A DNA stretch of 63,027 nucleotides, taken from NCBI RefSeq assembly GCF_004117935.1, contig NZ_SDOY01000103.1, positions 1-63,027 on the forward strand, read 5' to 3'. Origin of the DNA: Streptomyces roseicoloratus (GTDB taxonomy: Bacteria > Actinomycetota > Actinomycetes > Streptomycetales > Streptomycetaceae). A model generated the notes under the pieces. The model had not been told where the DNA came from. It was given only the letters and a program-made list of their open reading frames with translations, and made no database searches. Each line of letters opens with the position of its first letter. Within the stretch, counting starts at the first letter, position 1. Both the position numbers and the translations under genes were made by a program. Below are positions 42,317-51,375 of this stretch, one piece after another.

Positions 42317-43789
42317 TCAGTGGCCCTGGCCGCGGGCCACCACCCGGAACGTCTCCAGGGACGGGTCGGCGGCGTCGGGGATCAGCAGGCCGTGCGCGAC
42401 GCCGCTGCGCAGGTACTCGACCACCTCGGCGTTGATCACCTCGCCGGGCGTCACCGCCGGGACCCCGGGCGGGTACGGGCTGATCGTCTCGGCCGAGATG
42501 CGGCCGACCACGTCCCTCGCCGCCACGTGTTCCGCCTCCCCGAAGAACGCCTCGCGCGGCAGCCTGGCCTGCTCCAGTTCCAGGCCCGACGGCTCCGGCA
42601 GCCGCACCGGCGGCCGGGGCTCCAGCTCACCGGCCCGCTCGGTGAGCGCCCGCAGCGCGTCCACCAGCACCTTCTCGGTGGTGTCGTCGTCCGCGTGCGT
42701 GAGCGCGGCGTTGATCCGGCAGGTGTCGGAACCTCCGACGTCGACGTGGCACTCGTCCCGCAGCCACTCGGCCGCCTGCATCCCGCTGATGCCGAGGCCC
42801 CGCACGTCGACCACGATCTTGAGCGGATCGAGATCGGCCGCGAGACCGGCCTCCACCACCTCGGCGCCCATCGGCACCAGTCCCGGCAGCTCCGCCACCG
42901 CCTCGCGCACCCGGGCCGCCCGGCGCAGCGCGCCGTCGAGGAGCTCGCGGCCGTGCTCGGCCATCTGCCGCCGCCAGCCGTCGAGCGTCGCGTACACCAG
43001 CGAGGACGCGCTCGTGGTGCCGAGCAGGTCCTCCCGCTGCTTCAGGACCTCCGGCGACACCCGGTCGTACTGGAGATGGAAGACGGAGCTCTGCTCGATC
43101 GCCCCGCCCATCTTGTGCACGCTGGTCACGACGAGATCCGCGCCCGCGTCGATGCCCCAGACGGGCAGGTCGGGATGGAACGGCAGGTGCGCGCCCCATG
43201 CCTCGTCCACGATCAGCGGCACGCCCGCCTCGTGGCACACCTCGGCCACGCCCTTCACGTCGGCGCAGCTGCCCCAGTCGGTGGGCGTGATCAGCAACAT
43301 GCCCTTGGCGTCCGGGTGCTCCCGCAGCCTGGCGCGTACGTCGTCGGGCTCGGGAGGATGCGCCAGGTGCCGGTCGGCGTCGAACTTCGGGTGCACCCAG
43401 ATCGGTTCCACCCCGTTCACCACCACGGCCGCGATCACCGACTTGTGCGCGTTCCGCGACAGCAGCAGCTTCTCGCCCGGACCGGCGACGGCCAGCATGG
43501 CCGTCTTCACCGACAACGAGCTCCCGCAGGTCGAGAAGAACGCCCGCTCCGCGCCGACGGCGTCCGCCATCAGCTCCTGGGCCTGCTCCAGCACGCCCTG
43601 CGACTCCCGCCGGTCGTCGAGACCGTTGAGCAGCAGCACGTCCGAACGGAACACGTCGTACCCGACGACGTCACCGACCCGGGGATCGACGCCGCGGCCC
43701 TGCTTGTGACCCGGCGGTCCGAACACGACGTCCCCACGCCGCCGGAAGGCCTCCAGCGCTTCGAGCACCGGTGCGCGCGAGTGGTCCAT
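42317..43789 (-). CDS. Orn/Lys/Arg decarboxylase (fold type I)
   Basis: The enzyme has 490 residues and is PLP-dependent, decarboxylating a basic amino acid. The N-terminal motif FGPPGHKQGRGVDPRVGDVV, then ERAFFSTCGSSLSVKTAMLA and LITPTDWGSCADVKGVAEVC, lead to VDEAWGAHLPFHPDLPVWGI and the PLP lysine K226 in VTSVHKMGGAIEQSSVF. The C-terminal domain (VAARDVVGRISAETISPYPP) ends with EVVEYLRSGVAHGLLIPDAA. It lacks the N-terminal wing domain of inducible enterobacterial enzymes and resembles the shorter Bacillus SpeA/YaaO type. Substrate (arginine, lysine or ornithine) cannot be fixed from sequence. ATG 43789 has GGAGGAG just upstream. It is divergent from the SDR gene. Confidence 0.88.
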   Translation of the reverse strand: MDHSRAPVLEALEAFRRRGDVVFGPPGHKQGRGVDPRVGDVVGYDVFRSDVLLLNGLDDRRESQGVLEQAQELMADAVGAERAFFSTCGSSLSVKTAMLAVAGPGEKLLLSRNAHKSVIAAVVVNGVEPIWVHPKFDADRHLAHPPEPDDVRARLREHPDAKGMLLITPTDWGSCADVKGVAEVCHEAGVPLIVDEAWGAHLPFHPDLPVWGIDAGADLVVTSVHKMGGAIEQSSVFHLQYDRVSPEVLKQREDLLGTTSASSLVYATLDGWRRQMAEHGRELLDGALRRAARVREAVAELPGLVPMGAEVVEAGLAADLDPLKIVVDVRGLGISGMQAAEWLRDECHVDVGGSDTCRINAALTHADDDTTEKVLVDALRALTERAGELEPRPPVRLPEPSGLELEQARLPREAFFGEAEHVAARDVVGRISAETISPYPPGVPAVTPGEVINAEVVEYLRSGVAHGLLIPDAADPSLETFRVVARGQGH

Positions 43790-43959
43790 GGCACTCCTCC
43801 GTCTCGTTTGCCGGGGCACACGGACGGCGCCCCGAGGGCGTGCCGCGCGTGTGCCCCGCGGGGCCGCGGAGAAACGGCCCGCCGCCCGAGCCGGCGGGCG
43901 CGGGATCCCTGCCCGGGCCCGGGAGCCCGGCTCCCGGAGCCCGGACCCACCGGACGCGC

Positions 43960-44013
43960 GCCCCGTCCGAGCCCCCGTCCGAGCCTCCGTCCGAGCCCCC
44001 GTCCGAGCCTCCG
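43960..44013. repeat. 12-bp tandem repeat between divergent genes
   Basis: About five units alternate between GCCCCCGTCCGA and GCCTCCGTCCGA in the 288-bp gap between the decarboxylase and SDR genes. No other gene is visible in the gap. Confidence 0.8.
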
Positions 44014-44077
44014 GCCGCGCATACGCGGCGCTCGCGCGGGCAGGGGCGCTCGCGGGGGTGGCGAGGAGGGTGCCGTC

Positions 44078-44887
44078 ATGAACAGTCCGTCGAGGTTCCA
44101 CCCGCGGACCGCCGTCGTCACGGGAGCCGATTCCGGGATCGGGCGCGCCACCGCCGTGCGCCTCGCCGCGTCCGGCGTGGACGTCGGCATCACCTGGCAC
44201 CGGGACCTGCGCGGCGCGGAGGAGACCGCGGCCGAGGTACGGAGCCTGGGTCGGGAGGCGTGCGTCGAGCCGATGGACCTCACGCTGCTGCCGGCCGCCG
44301 CCGAGGCCGTCGACCTGCTCGCCGACCGGCTCGGCGGCGTCGACGTCCTGGTGAACAACGCCGGCACCGGAACGGCGACGCCCTTCCTCGACCTGGACCA
44401 CGAGACCGTCCGGCGGATCCTCGACGTCGACCTCGTCGGCCCGCTGCTGTGCGCACAGCGCGCCGCCCGCCGCATGATCGGCCAGGGGCGCGGTGGCCGG
44501 ATCGTGAACGTCACCTCGGTCCACGAGCACCAGCCGCGGGTCGGGACGGCGCCGTACTGCGCGGCGAAGGGCGGACTCGGGCTGCTGACCCAGGTCATGG
44601 CCCTGGAGTTGGCCGTTCACGGCATCACCGTGAACGCGGTCGCCCCGGGCGAGATCGCCACGCCGATGACGGGCCAGGAGGACCAGGACGTCACCGCCGA
44701 GCCCCGTCCCGGTGTCCCTCTCGGGCGCCCGGGAGACGCCCGCGAGGTCGCCGCCGTCATCGCCTTCCTCGCCGGCCCGGACGCCTCGTACGTCACCGGC
44801 GCCTCCTGGTCCGTCGACGGGGGCATGCTGCGCGTGGGCCCGATGGCCGGCTCCCACCTGCCGGACGACAGCTGGCGCACCGTCTGA
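44078..44887 (+). CDS. short-chain dehydrogenase/reductase
   Basis: This 269-residue classical SDR has a TGADSGIGRATAVRLA cofactor motif, VLVNNAGTGTATPFLDLDHE, and a catalytic Ser-Tyr-Lys set in IVNVTSVHEHQPRVGTAPYC followed by AAKGG. It ends with the usual GITVNAVAPGEIATPM and YVTGASWSVDGGML. The TWHRD stretch after the second strand suggests NADP(H) preference, but this is weak. It resembles glucose-1-dehydrogenase-like SDRs; the true substrate is unknown. ATG 44078 has GAGGAGGG 8-9 nt upstream. It is divergent from the decarboxylase gene and followed by a low-complexity spacer with GGCCCGACACCGCA repeats (44970-45060). Confidence 0.88.
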   Translation: MNSPSRFHPRTAVVTGADSGIGRATAVRLAASGVDVGITWHRDLRGAEETAAEVRSLGREACVEPMDLTLLPAAAEAVDLLADRLGGVDVLVNNAGTGTATPFLDLDHETVRRILDVDLVGPLLCAQRAARRMIGQGRGGRIVNVTSVHEHQPRVGTAPYCAAKGGLGLLTQVMALELAVHGITVNAVAPGEIATPMTGQEDQDVTAEPRPGVPLGRPGDAREVAAVIAFLAGPDASYVTGASWSVDGGMLRVGPMAGSHLPDDSWRTV

Positions 44888-45211
44888 CCCCGCACCGCCC
44901 CGTCCCCACGCTGCCCCGCCCCGCCCGACCCTCGGTCCGGCATCCGGCGCCGCATCCCGTACGGCCCCGCCCCGGCGGCCCGACACCGCAGCCGGCCCGA
45001 CACCGCAGCCGGCCCGAGGCCCGGCCCGCACCCGCCACCGCGCCCGCCACCGCGCCCGGCGGTGCGGCGCCGTCGGCGACTCGCCGGCCGGAAGGGGTGG
45101 TTCCGGGTGCAAGGGGTGGAATCGGGCCAACTCTCCTTTTCCATAGTGCAGTTGCTGCTTCTCGACCTATCTTCTTGGGGCCCGCGGTTCGCGCTCGCCC
45201 AGGAGGTCCGA

Positions 45212-47767
45212 TTGCAGCACAGACGTGTCCGCGCCATGGCCGGAGCATTCCGCCGGCCACCTCTCCTCATCGCCTTCGCCCTCGGGTCGCTGTCCCTCGG
45301 GCTGACTCCCTGGCTCGGCGTCGCGGACGCCGCACCGGGCGGGCGGGGGCCGACGCCTCCGCCGGTCGCCACGCCGTCCGGGCAGCAGACCGCCCAGCAG
45401 TCGCCGCACCACGGCGTCGCCCCGGCGAACGCCATGGAGCCGATGGCCCCGGTGCTCGACCGGACCGGGTGGACGGCCACCGCGAGCGACGAGGAGACCG
45501 TCAAGGAGAACGGCCGCGCGGCCAACGTCCTCGACGGCAACACGGCCACCATCTGGCACAGCCGGTGGTCCGGGACCCCCGCCCCGCTGCCGCACAGCAT
45601 CACCGTCGACATGCACCGCACCACGGTCGTCTCCGCGCTCGTCTACCAGCCCCGCACCGACAAGGCCAACGGCCGCGTCGGCGAGTACAGCATCAGTCTG
45701 AGCACCGACGGTCAGCACTGGGGCAGTCCCGTCGCCACCGGCACCCTCGCGGACGACGCCGGCGCGAAGACCCTCGGGTTCGCCCCGCAGGGCGCGCGGT
45801 TCGTCCGCCTCACCGCCCTCACCGAGGCCGGCAACCGCGGCCCGTGGAGCTCCGCCGCCGAGCTGAACCTGCTCGGCGACCCCGGAACCCCGGCCGCCAC
45901 CGTCGACCTGCCCCGCACCGGGTGGACGGCCACCGCGAGCGACGAGGAGACGGCCAAGGAGAACGGCCGCGCGGCCAACGTCCTCGACGGCGAGGCCGGC
46001 ACGATCTGGCACAGCCGCTGGTCCGGGACGGCGGCCCCGCTGCCGCACAGCATCACCGTCGACATGCACCGCACCGCGGCCGTCTCCGCCCTCGTCTACC
46101 AGCCCCGCACCGGCAACACCCACGGGCGGGTCGGCGCGTACACCGTCACCACCAGCACCGACGGCACGACCTTCGGCGCACCCGTCTCCTCCGGCACCTG
46201 GCGCGACGACGACACCGTCAAGACCGCCACGTTCACCCGCGCCGTCACCGCCCGCTACATACGCCTGACCGCGACCAGCGAGGCCGGCAACCGCGGACCC
46301 TGGACCTCCGCCGCCGAGATACGCCTGAGCGGACCGGCCGCGCCGGCCACCCACGGCACCTGGAGCCGAATAACCGGCTTCCCGCTCGTCCCGGTCGCCA
46401 CCGCCGTCCTGCCGGGTGACAAACTCCTGGCCTGGTCCGCGTACGCGGTCGACCGCTTCGGCGGCAGCAACGGCTACACCCAGACGGCCATCCTCGACCT
46501 GAAGACCGGCAAGGTCACCCAGCGCCGCATCGACAACACCGGCCACGACATGTTCTGCCCGGGCATCGCGATGCTCGCCGACGGCCGCGTCCTCGTCACC
46601 GGCGGCAGCAACGCCGAGAAGGCCAGCATCTACGACCCCGCCACCGACGCCTGGTCCGCGACGAGCAACATGAACATCGCCCGCGGCTACCAGGCCATGA
46701 CCCTGCTCCCCAGCGGCGAGGCCTTCGTCCTCGGCGGATCCTGGAGCGGCACCCCCGGCGACAAGTCCGGCGAGGTCTGGTCGCCGACCACCGGAACCTG
46801 GCGCAGGCTCCCCGGCGTCCCCGCCACCCCCGCCATGACCGCCGACCCGACCGGCGCCTACCGCGCCGACAACCACATGTGGCTGTACGCCACCTCCGGT
46901 GGCAAGGTCCTCCAGCTCGGCCCGAGCAAGCAGATGAACTGGATCACCACCGCCGGCAACGGCAGCATCACCTCCGCCGGCACCCGGGCCGACAGCCCGG
47001 ACGCCATGACCGGCAACGCCGTCGCGTACGACGTCGGCAAGCTGCTCACGCTCGGCGGCTCGCCCGCCTACGAGAACCAGCCCGCCACCCGGCGCGCGTA
47101 CACCGTGGACGTCGGCGGCGACGGCCGGGTCCACACCGCGCGCACCGGAGACATGGGCCACACCCGCGGCTTCAGCAACAGCGTCGTCCTGCCCGACGGC
47201 AAGGTCGCCGTGTTCGGCGGGCAGGCGCTGCCGGTGCCCTTCAGCGACGCCACCTCCGTGCTGACCCCCGAGCTGTGGGACCCGGCGACCGGTCGCTTCA
47301 CGCCGCTCGCCAGCATGGCCATCCCGCGCAACTACCACAGCGTGGCGAACCTCCTGCCCGACGGACGGGTCTTCTCCGGAGGCGGCGGACTGTGCGGCGA
47401 CTGCGCCACCAACCACGCCGACGGCGCCGTGTTCACCCCGCCGTACCTCCTCAACGCGGACGGCTCGCCCAAGCCGCGGCCCGTCATCACCGGCGGCGTA
47501 CCGCCGCGGGCCGCCGCCGGCGCCTCGCTCACCGTCACCACCGAAGGCCCGGTGGCCTCCTTCGTCCTGATGCGGGCGGCCGCCGCGACCCACTCCACCG
47601 ACAACGACCAGCGGCGCGTGCCGCTGGTCTCCACCGCCTCCGGCACCGGTTCGTACACGGTGACCGTCCCGGCCGACAAGGGCGTGGTCCTGCCGGGCAC
47701 CTACATGCTCTTCGCGCTGGACTCCCAGGGCGTGCCGAGCACCGCCCGCTTCATCACCGTCACCTGA
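45212..47767 (+). CDS. secreted galactose oxidase with two CBM32 modules
   Basis: This 851-residue copper-radical oxidase would oxidise the C6 hydroxyl of galactose-type sugars. After a signal peptide (PPLLIAFALGSLSLGLTPWL) come two F5/8-type (CBM32) modules with nearly identical openings (TGWTATASDEETVKENGRAA; TGWTATASDEETAKENGRAA). The Kelch-like core carries every cofactor residue: Cys449 in HDMFCPG, Tyr493 in ARGYQAM (the Cys-Tyr thioether pair), Trp511 in GGSWSG, Tyr708 and His709 in RNYHSV, and His794 in ATHSTDNDQRR. A DUF1929 domain ends the protein. TTG 45212 is chosen because AGGAGGT (45201-45207) precedes it by 4 nt; ATG 45236 lacks a ribosome site. It stands alone on its strand. 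Confidence 0.9.
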   Translation: MQHRRVRAMAGAFRRPPLLIAFALGSLSLGLTPWLGVADAAPGGRGPTPPPVATPSGQQTAQQSPHHGVAPANAMEPMAPVLDRTGWTATASDEETVKENGRAANVLDGNTATIWHSRWSGTPAPLPHSITVDMHRTTVVSALVYQPRTDKANGRVGEYSISLSTDGQHWGSPVATGTLADDAGAKTLGFAPQGARFVRLTALTEAGNRGPWSSAAELNLLGDPGTPAATVDLPRTGWTATASDEETAKENGRAANVLDGEAGTIWHSRWSGTAAPLPHSITVDMHRTAAVSALVYQPRTGNTHGRVGAYTVTTSTDGTTFGAPVSSGTWRDDDTVKTATFTRAVTARYIRLTATSEAGNRGPWTSAAEIRLSGPAAPATHGTWSRITGFPLVPVATAVLPGDKLLAWSAYAVDRFGGSNGYTQTAILDLKTGKVTQRRIDNTGHDMFCPGIAMLADGRVLVTGGSNAEKASIYDPATDAWSATSNMNIARGYQAMTLLPSGEAFVLGGSWSGTPGDKSGEVWSPTTGTWRRLPGVPATPAMTADPTGAYRADNHMWLYATSGGKVLQLGPSKQMNWITTAGNGSITSAGTRADSPDAMTGNAVAYDVGKLLTLGGSPAYENQPATRRAYTVDVGGDGRVHTARTGDMGHTRGFSNSVVLPDGKVAVFGGQALPVPFSDATSVLTPELWDPATGRFTPLASMAIPRNYHSVANLLPDGRVFSGGGGLCGDCATNHADGAVFTPPYLLNADGSPKPRPVITGGVPPRAAAGASLTVTTEGPVASFVLMRAAAATHSTDNDQRRVPLVSTASGTGSYTVTVPADKGVVLPGTYMLFALDSQGVPSTARFITVT

Positions 47768-48077
47768 CGGCACGACGACGGCGCGGCCTCACCGAGGTCC
47801 GGCCCAGCGCGGCGAGGCCGCACCGTACGCCGTCGACCACGCCCTCGACGGCCCGGCCGGACGGGCCGTCGAGGGGGACGACCGCGCCGTCGCGGCCCTC
47901 GCCGGACAGCCTGACGACCCCGGCGCCGACCCCGGCGCCGACCCCGGCGCCGGCCCGGACGCCGATCTCGTCCACGTGACGTCACGCCCCCGGACCGGCC
48001 GGCCCTCCCCGCTCCCGGTTGCGGCACGGCGAGGCCGCGAAACCCTGGAAGGGACCGCAGCCGAGGAGGAGACGCGC

Positions 48078-48956
48078 ATGGACCCTGTCCCTCCCGGCGA
48101 GCCGGTGCCTCCCCGCGGTCCGGTGCCTCCCCGCGGCCCGGTGCCTCCCGGCGGTCCGGTGCCTCCCCGCGGTCCGGTGCCTCCCCGCGGCCTGGCTCCT
48201 CCCGGCGGCCCCCGCCCGCCCCGTGCCCTCGTCCTGGACACGGACGGTGTGCTCCTCGACTCGGCCCGGCTGCACGCGGCGGCCTGGAAGGCCGCGCTGG
48301 ACACCTGCCTGGAAGCCGTGGCCGGTGCGGAGCAGCCGCCCTTCGACGCCGACGTCGAGTACCGCCGGTACGTCGACGGAAGGTCCCGCCACGACGGGGC
48401 GGCGGCCTTCCTCGACGCCCGGGGCATCGACCTCCCGGCCGGCACGCCCCGCGACCCGCCCGGCACCGACACGGTCCGGGGGGTGGCGGCGCTCAAGGAA
48501 CGGGCGTTCGTCGACCTGCTCCGCACGGAAGGCGTCGACGCCTTCGCCGACGTCCGCCCGGCCCTCGCGGCCCTGCGCGCGGCGGGCGTGCCGTGCGCCG
48601 CGGCGTCCGCCTCCCGGCACGCCCGGCAGCTGATCGGCGCCGCCGGGCTGGACGGTCTCCTCGCCGGCGTCGTGGACGGCGAGGACGCCGCCCGGCTCGG
48701 CCTCGCCGGCAAGCCGGACCCCGCGCTGTTCCTGCGCGCCGCCGCCCTCCTCGGCAGCCGCCCGCAGGACACCGCGGTCGCGGAGGACGCGCTCGCCGGC
48801 GTCGCGGCGGCGCGCCGCGGCGGCTTCGGTCTCGTCGTCGGCGTCGACCGCACACCGCTGCGGCAGGCCGCCGCCCCGCTGCGCGAGCACGGAGCCGACC
48901 TGGTGGTCCCCGACCTGGCGACCCTGGTCCGCCGCGTGTGGGGTGAGCGCGGATGA
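48078..48956 (+). CDS. HAD-family beta-phosphoglucomutase-like enzyme
   Basis: The protein has 292 residues. A Pro/Gly-rich leader made of six-residue repeats (PVPPRG; about residues 4-45) precedes the HAD domain. RALVLDTDGVLLDSARLHAA holds the nucleophile and second Asp, CAAASASRHARQLIGAAGLD the Ser motif, GKPDPALFLRAAALLG the Lys, and TAVAEDALAGVAAARRGGFG the acidic motif. The cap begins YRRYVDGRSRHDGAAAFLDA, as in beta-phosphoglucomutases. Coupling by ATGA overlap to the GH65 gene suggests it converts the beta-sugar-1-phosphate made by that phosphorylase to the 6-phosphate. Start ATG 48078 has GAGGAG upstream. The leader is atypical for the family. Confidence 0.85.
   Translation: MDPVPPGEPVPPRGPVPPRGPVPPGGPVPPRGPVPPRGLAPPGGPRPPRALVLDTDGVLLDSARLHAAAWKAALDTCLEAVAGAEQPPFDADVEYRRYVDGRSRHDGAAAFLDARGIDLPAGTPRDPPGTDTVRGVAALKERAFVDLLRTEGVDAFADVRPALAALRAAGVPCAAASASRHARQLIGAAGLDGLLAGVVDGEDAARLGLAGKPDPALFLRAAALLGSRPQDTAVAEDALAGVAAARRGGFGLVVGVDRTPLRQAAAPLREHGADLVVPDLATLVRRVWGERG
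48090..48215 (+). repeat. 18-bp in-frame tandem repeat in the HAD gene
   Basis: Units close to CCGGTGCCTCCCCGCGGT (18 bp) repeat about six times at the 5' end of the coding sequence and encode PVPPRG-type hexads. The period keeps the frame. Confidence 0.85.
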
Positions 48957-51343
48957 GCGACGGCTGGACCTGGCGGTACGACCGCTACGAGCCCGACCGC
49001 GAACCCCTGGTGGAAGCGCTCTGCACCCTCGGGAACGGCCGGTTCGCCACCCGCGGCTCGGCCCCCGAGTGCGCCGCCGGGGGCGTCCACTACCCCGGCA
49101 CCTACCTGGCCGGCTGCTACGACCGGCTCGCCTCGGACGTCGCGGGCGAGCGGGTCGAGAACGAGGACCTGGTCAACCTTCCCGACTGGACGCCGCTGCG
49201 CTACCGCTGCCGGCCGGACGACGGCCCGGCCGGCGACTGGCTGACGCCCGACTCGGCGGAACTGCGCCACCACGAGGTGCACCTCGACCTGCGCGCGGGC
49301 CTGCTGACCCGCCGCCTGTACTTCGAGGACGCCCACGGCCGGGGCCTGCGCGTCGGCCACACGCGCCTCGTCCACATGGCCGACCCCGGTCTCGCCGCCC
49401 AGCGCACGGTGTTCCGCGCCTACGGCTGGAGCGGCACCGTCGAGGTGCGGTCGGTGCTCGACGGCGCCGTCACCAACGCCGGAGTCGAGCGCTACCGGCA
49501 CCTCGACGGGCGTCACCTCCGGGACCACACCTCCGGATTCGGCCCCCTCGGCGTCGCCTGGCTGACCTGCCGAACGACCGATCCGGGCGTCCGGATCGCC
49601 CTGGCCGTCCGCACGGCCACCCGGCCCGTACAGCAGGCGCGCGAGGAGGCCGCACCGGCCGGCACGGTGCAGACCTACCGGCTGCCGGTCGGGCCCCGCC
49701 GCTCGGCGACGGTCGTCAAGACCCTGACGCTGTGCACCTCGCTGGACCGGCCCGGCGCGGACCCGCTCTCCGCCGCCCTCGGGGCGACGGCCCGCGCCCC
49801 GGACTTCTCCGCGCTGCGCGCGGCCCACGAGGCGGCCTGGCAGCGGGTCTGGGAGCAGGGTGAGCTGCACGTGCCGGGCGAGGCGGGCCGCATCCTGCGG
49901 CTGCACGTCTTCCACCTCCTGCAGACGCTCTCCCCGCACACGGCGGAACTCGACGTGGGCGTCCCGGCCCGCGGGCTGCACGGCGAGGCGTACCGGGGGC
50001 ACGTGTTCTGGGACGAGCTGTTCGTCCTGCCCTTCCTCGGTCTGCACTTCCCCGAGGTCGCGCGGGCGCTGCTCCTGTACCGGCACCGCCGGCTGCCGGC
50101 CGCCCGCGAGGCCGCCCGGTCCGCCGGCCGCCGAGGGGCCATGTACCCCTGGCAGAGCGCGAGTTCGGGCCGTGAGGAGACCCAGACGCTGCACCTGAAC
50201 CCGCGCTCGGGCCGCTGGATCCCCGACCACTCCCGGCTCCAGCGCCACGTGGGCTCCGCCGTCGCGTACAACGTCTGGCGGTACGCGCAGGCAACCGGCG
50301 ACCGCGGTTTCCTCCACTCCGCCGGGGCGGAGATCCTCCTCGACGTGGCCCGCTACTGGTCCTCCGCCGCCACGTACGACCCGGTGCTCGGCCGCTACCG
50401 GATCCGCGGGGTCGTGGGGCCCGACGAGTACCACGACGCCTATCCCGGCGCCGGGACGCCCGGCATCGACGACAACGCCTACACCAACGTGACCGCCGCC
50501 TGGGTCCTCGCCCGCGGCCTCGACCTGCTCGGCGAGCTGCCCGCTGCCCGGCGCGCCGAGATCGCGGAGCGGCTGACGCTGGACGACGGCGAGCTCGCCC
50601 GCTGGGACGAGGTGTCGCGCCGTCTGTACGTGCCGTTCCATCGGGGCGTCGTCAGCCAGTTCGAGGGCTACGGCGAGCTGGCGGAGCTCGACTGGGACGG
50701 CCTGCGGGCCCGCCACGGCGACATCCGCAGGCTCGACCGGATCCTCGAGGCCGAGGGCGACACCGTCAACCGCTACCAGGCGTCGAAGCAGGCCGACACC
50801 CTCATGCTCGGCTACCTCTTCCGGCCCGAGGAGCTGTACGGCCTGTTCGGCCGGCTCGGGTACGTGCTCGACGACGCGGTGTGGCGGGCGACCGTCGCGT
50901 ACCACCTGCGGCGCACCAGCCACGGCTCGACGCTCAGCAGCCTCGTCCACGGCTGGGTCCTGGCCCGGCAGAAGGGTCCCGACGCCTGGCGGTACTGCGA
51001 GGAGGCCCTGCTCGCCGACGTCGCCGACGTCCAGGGCGGAACGACCGGCGAGGGCATCCACCTCGGCGCGATGGCCGGCACCGTGGACCTCGTCCAGCGC
51101 GGGATCACGGGTCTGGTGACGGGGCCGGAGGGGCTGCGGGTGGAGCCCGTGCCCCTCGCGGAGATCCCCCGGTTCGCCTTCACGCTGTGCGTCGGCGGGC
51201 ACCGGGGCGTGCGGCTGCGCATCCTGCCCGGGCGGCTGGCCGTCCGGGTGCCCGCCTCACCGGAGGGCCCGCTCGTCGTGCTGCTGCCGGGCGACCGGCG
51301 GGTCACCGTCCCGACCGGCGAGGAACGGTGGTTCCGGCTGTGA
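48953..51343 (+). CDS. GH65 disaccharide phosphorylase
   Basis: The protein has 796 residues and is cytoplasmic. The N-terminal beta-sandwich (ALCTLGNGRFATRGSAPECA) leads to the helical barrel. HVFWDELFVLPFLGLHFPEV and MYPWQSASSGREETQTLHLN bind sugar, Glu492 in GVVGPDEYHD is the general acid, and GGTTGEGIHLGAMAGTVDLV matches the phosphate-binding loop of GH65 phosphorylases. Substrates in the family include maltose, trehalose, kojibiose and nigerose; which one applies cannot be read here. Its ATG overlaps the HAD stop (ATGA), so the pair works as phosphorylase plus phosphoglucomutase. The C-terminal Greek-key domain (VRLRILPGRLAVRVPASPEG) is complete. Confidence 0.9.
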   Translation: MSDGWTWRYDRYEPDREPLVEALCTLGNGRFATRGSAPECAAGGVHYPGTYLAGCYDRLASDVAGERVENEDLVNLPDWTPLRYRCRPDDGPAGDWLTPDSAELRHHEVHLDLRAGLLTRRLYFEDAHGRGLRVGHTRLVHMADPGLAAQRTVFRAYGWSGTVEVRSVLDGAVTNAGVERYRHLDGRHLRDHTSGFGPLGVAWLTCRTTDPGVRIALAVRTATRPVQQAREEAAPAGTVQTYRLPVGPRRSATVVKTLTLCTSLDRPGADPLSAALGATARAPDFSALRAAHEAAWQRVWEQGELHVPGEAGRILRLHVFHLLQTLSPHTAELDVGVPARGLHGEAYRGHVFWDELFVLPFLGLHFPEVARALLLYRHRRLPAAREAARSAGRRGAMYPWQSASSGREETQTLHLNPRSGRWIPDHSRLQRHVGSAVAYNVWRYAQATGDRGFLHSAGAEILLDVARYWSSAATYDPVLGRYRIRGVVGPDEYHDAYPGAGTPGIDDNAYTNVTAAWVLARGLDLLGELPAARRAEIAERLTLDDGELARWDEVSRRLYVPFHRGVVSQFEGYGELAELDWDGLRARHGDIRRLDRILEAEGDTVNRYQASKQADTLMLGYLFRPEELYGLFGRLGYVLDDAVWRATVAYHLRRTSHGSTLSSLVHGWVLARQKGPDAWRYCEEALLADVADVQGGTTGEGIHLGAMAGTVDLVQRGITGLVTGPEGLRVEPVPLAEIPRFAFTLCVGGHRGVRLRILPGRLAVRVPASPEGPLVVLLPGDRRVTVPTGEERWFRL

Positions 51344-51375
51344 CGGGCGGCCGGCCCGCGAGGACGAGCCGGCGG

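Noticed and set aside
47783..47821. Hairpin after the galactose oxidase gene as its terminator
   Set aside because: GCGGCCTC and GAGGCCGC are complementary, but the 23-nt loop and 8-bp stem make it weak; not listed as a feature.
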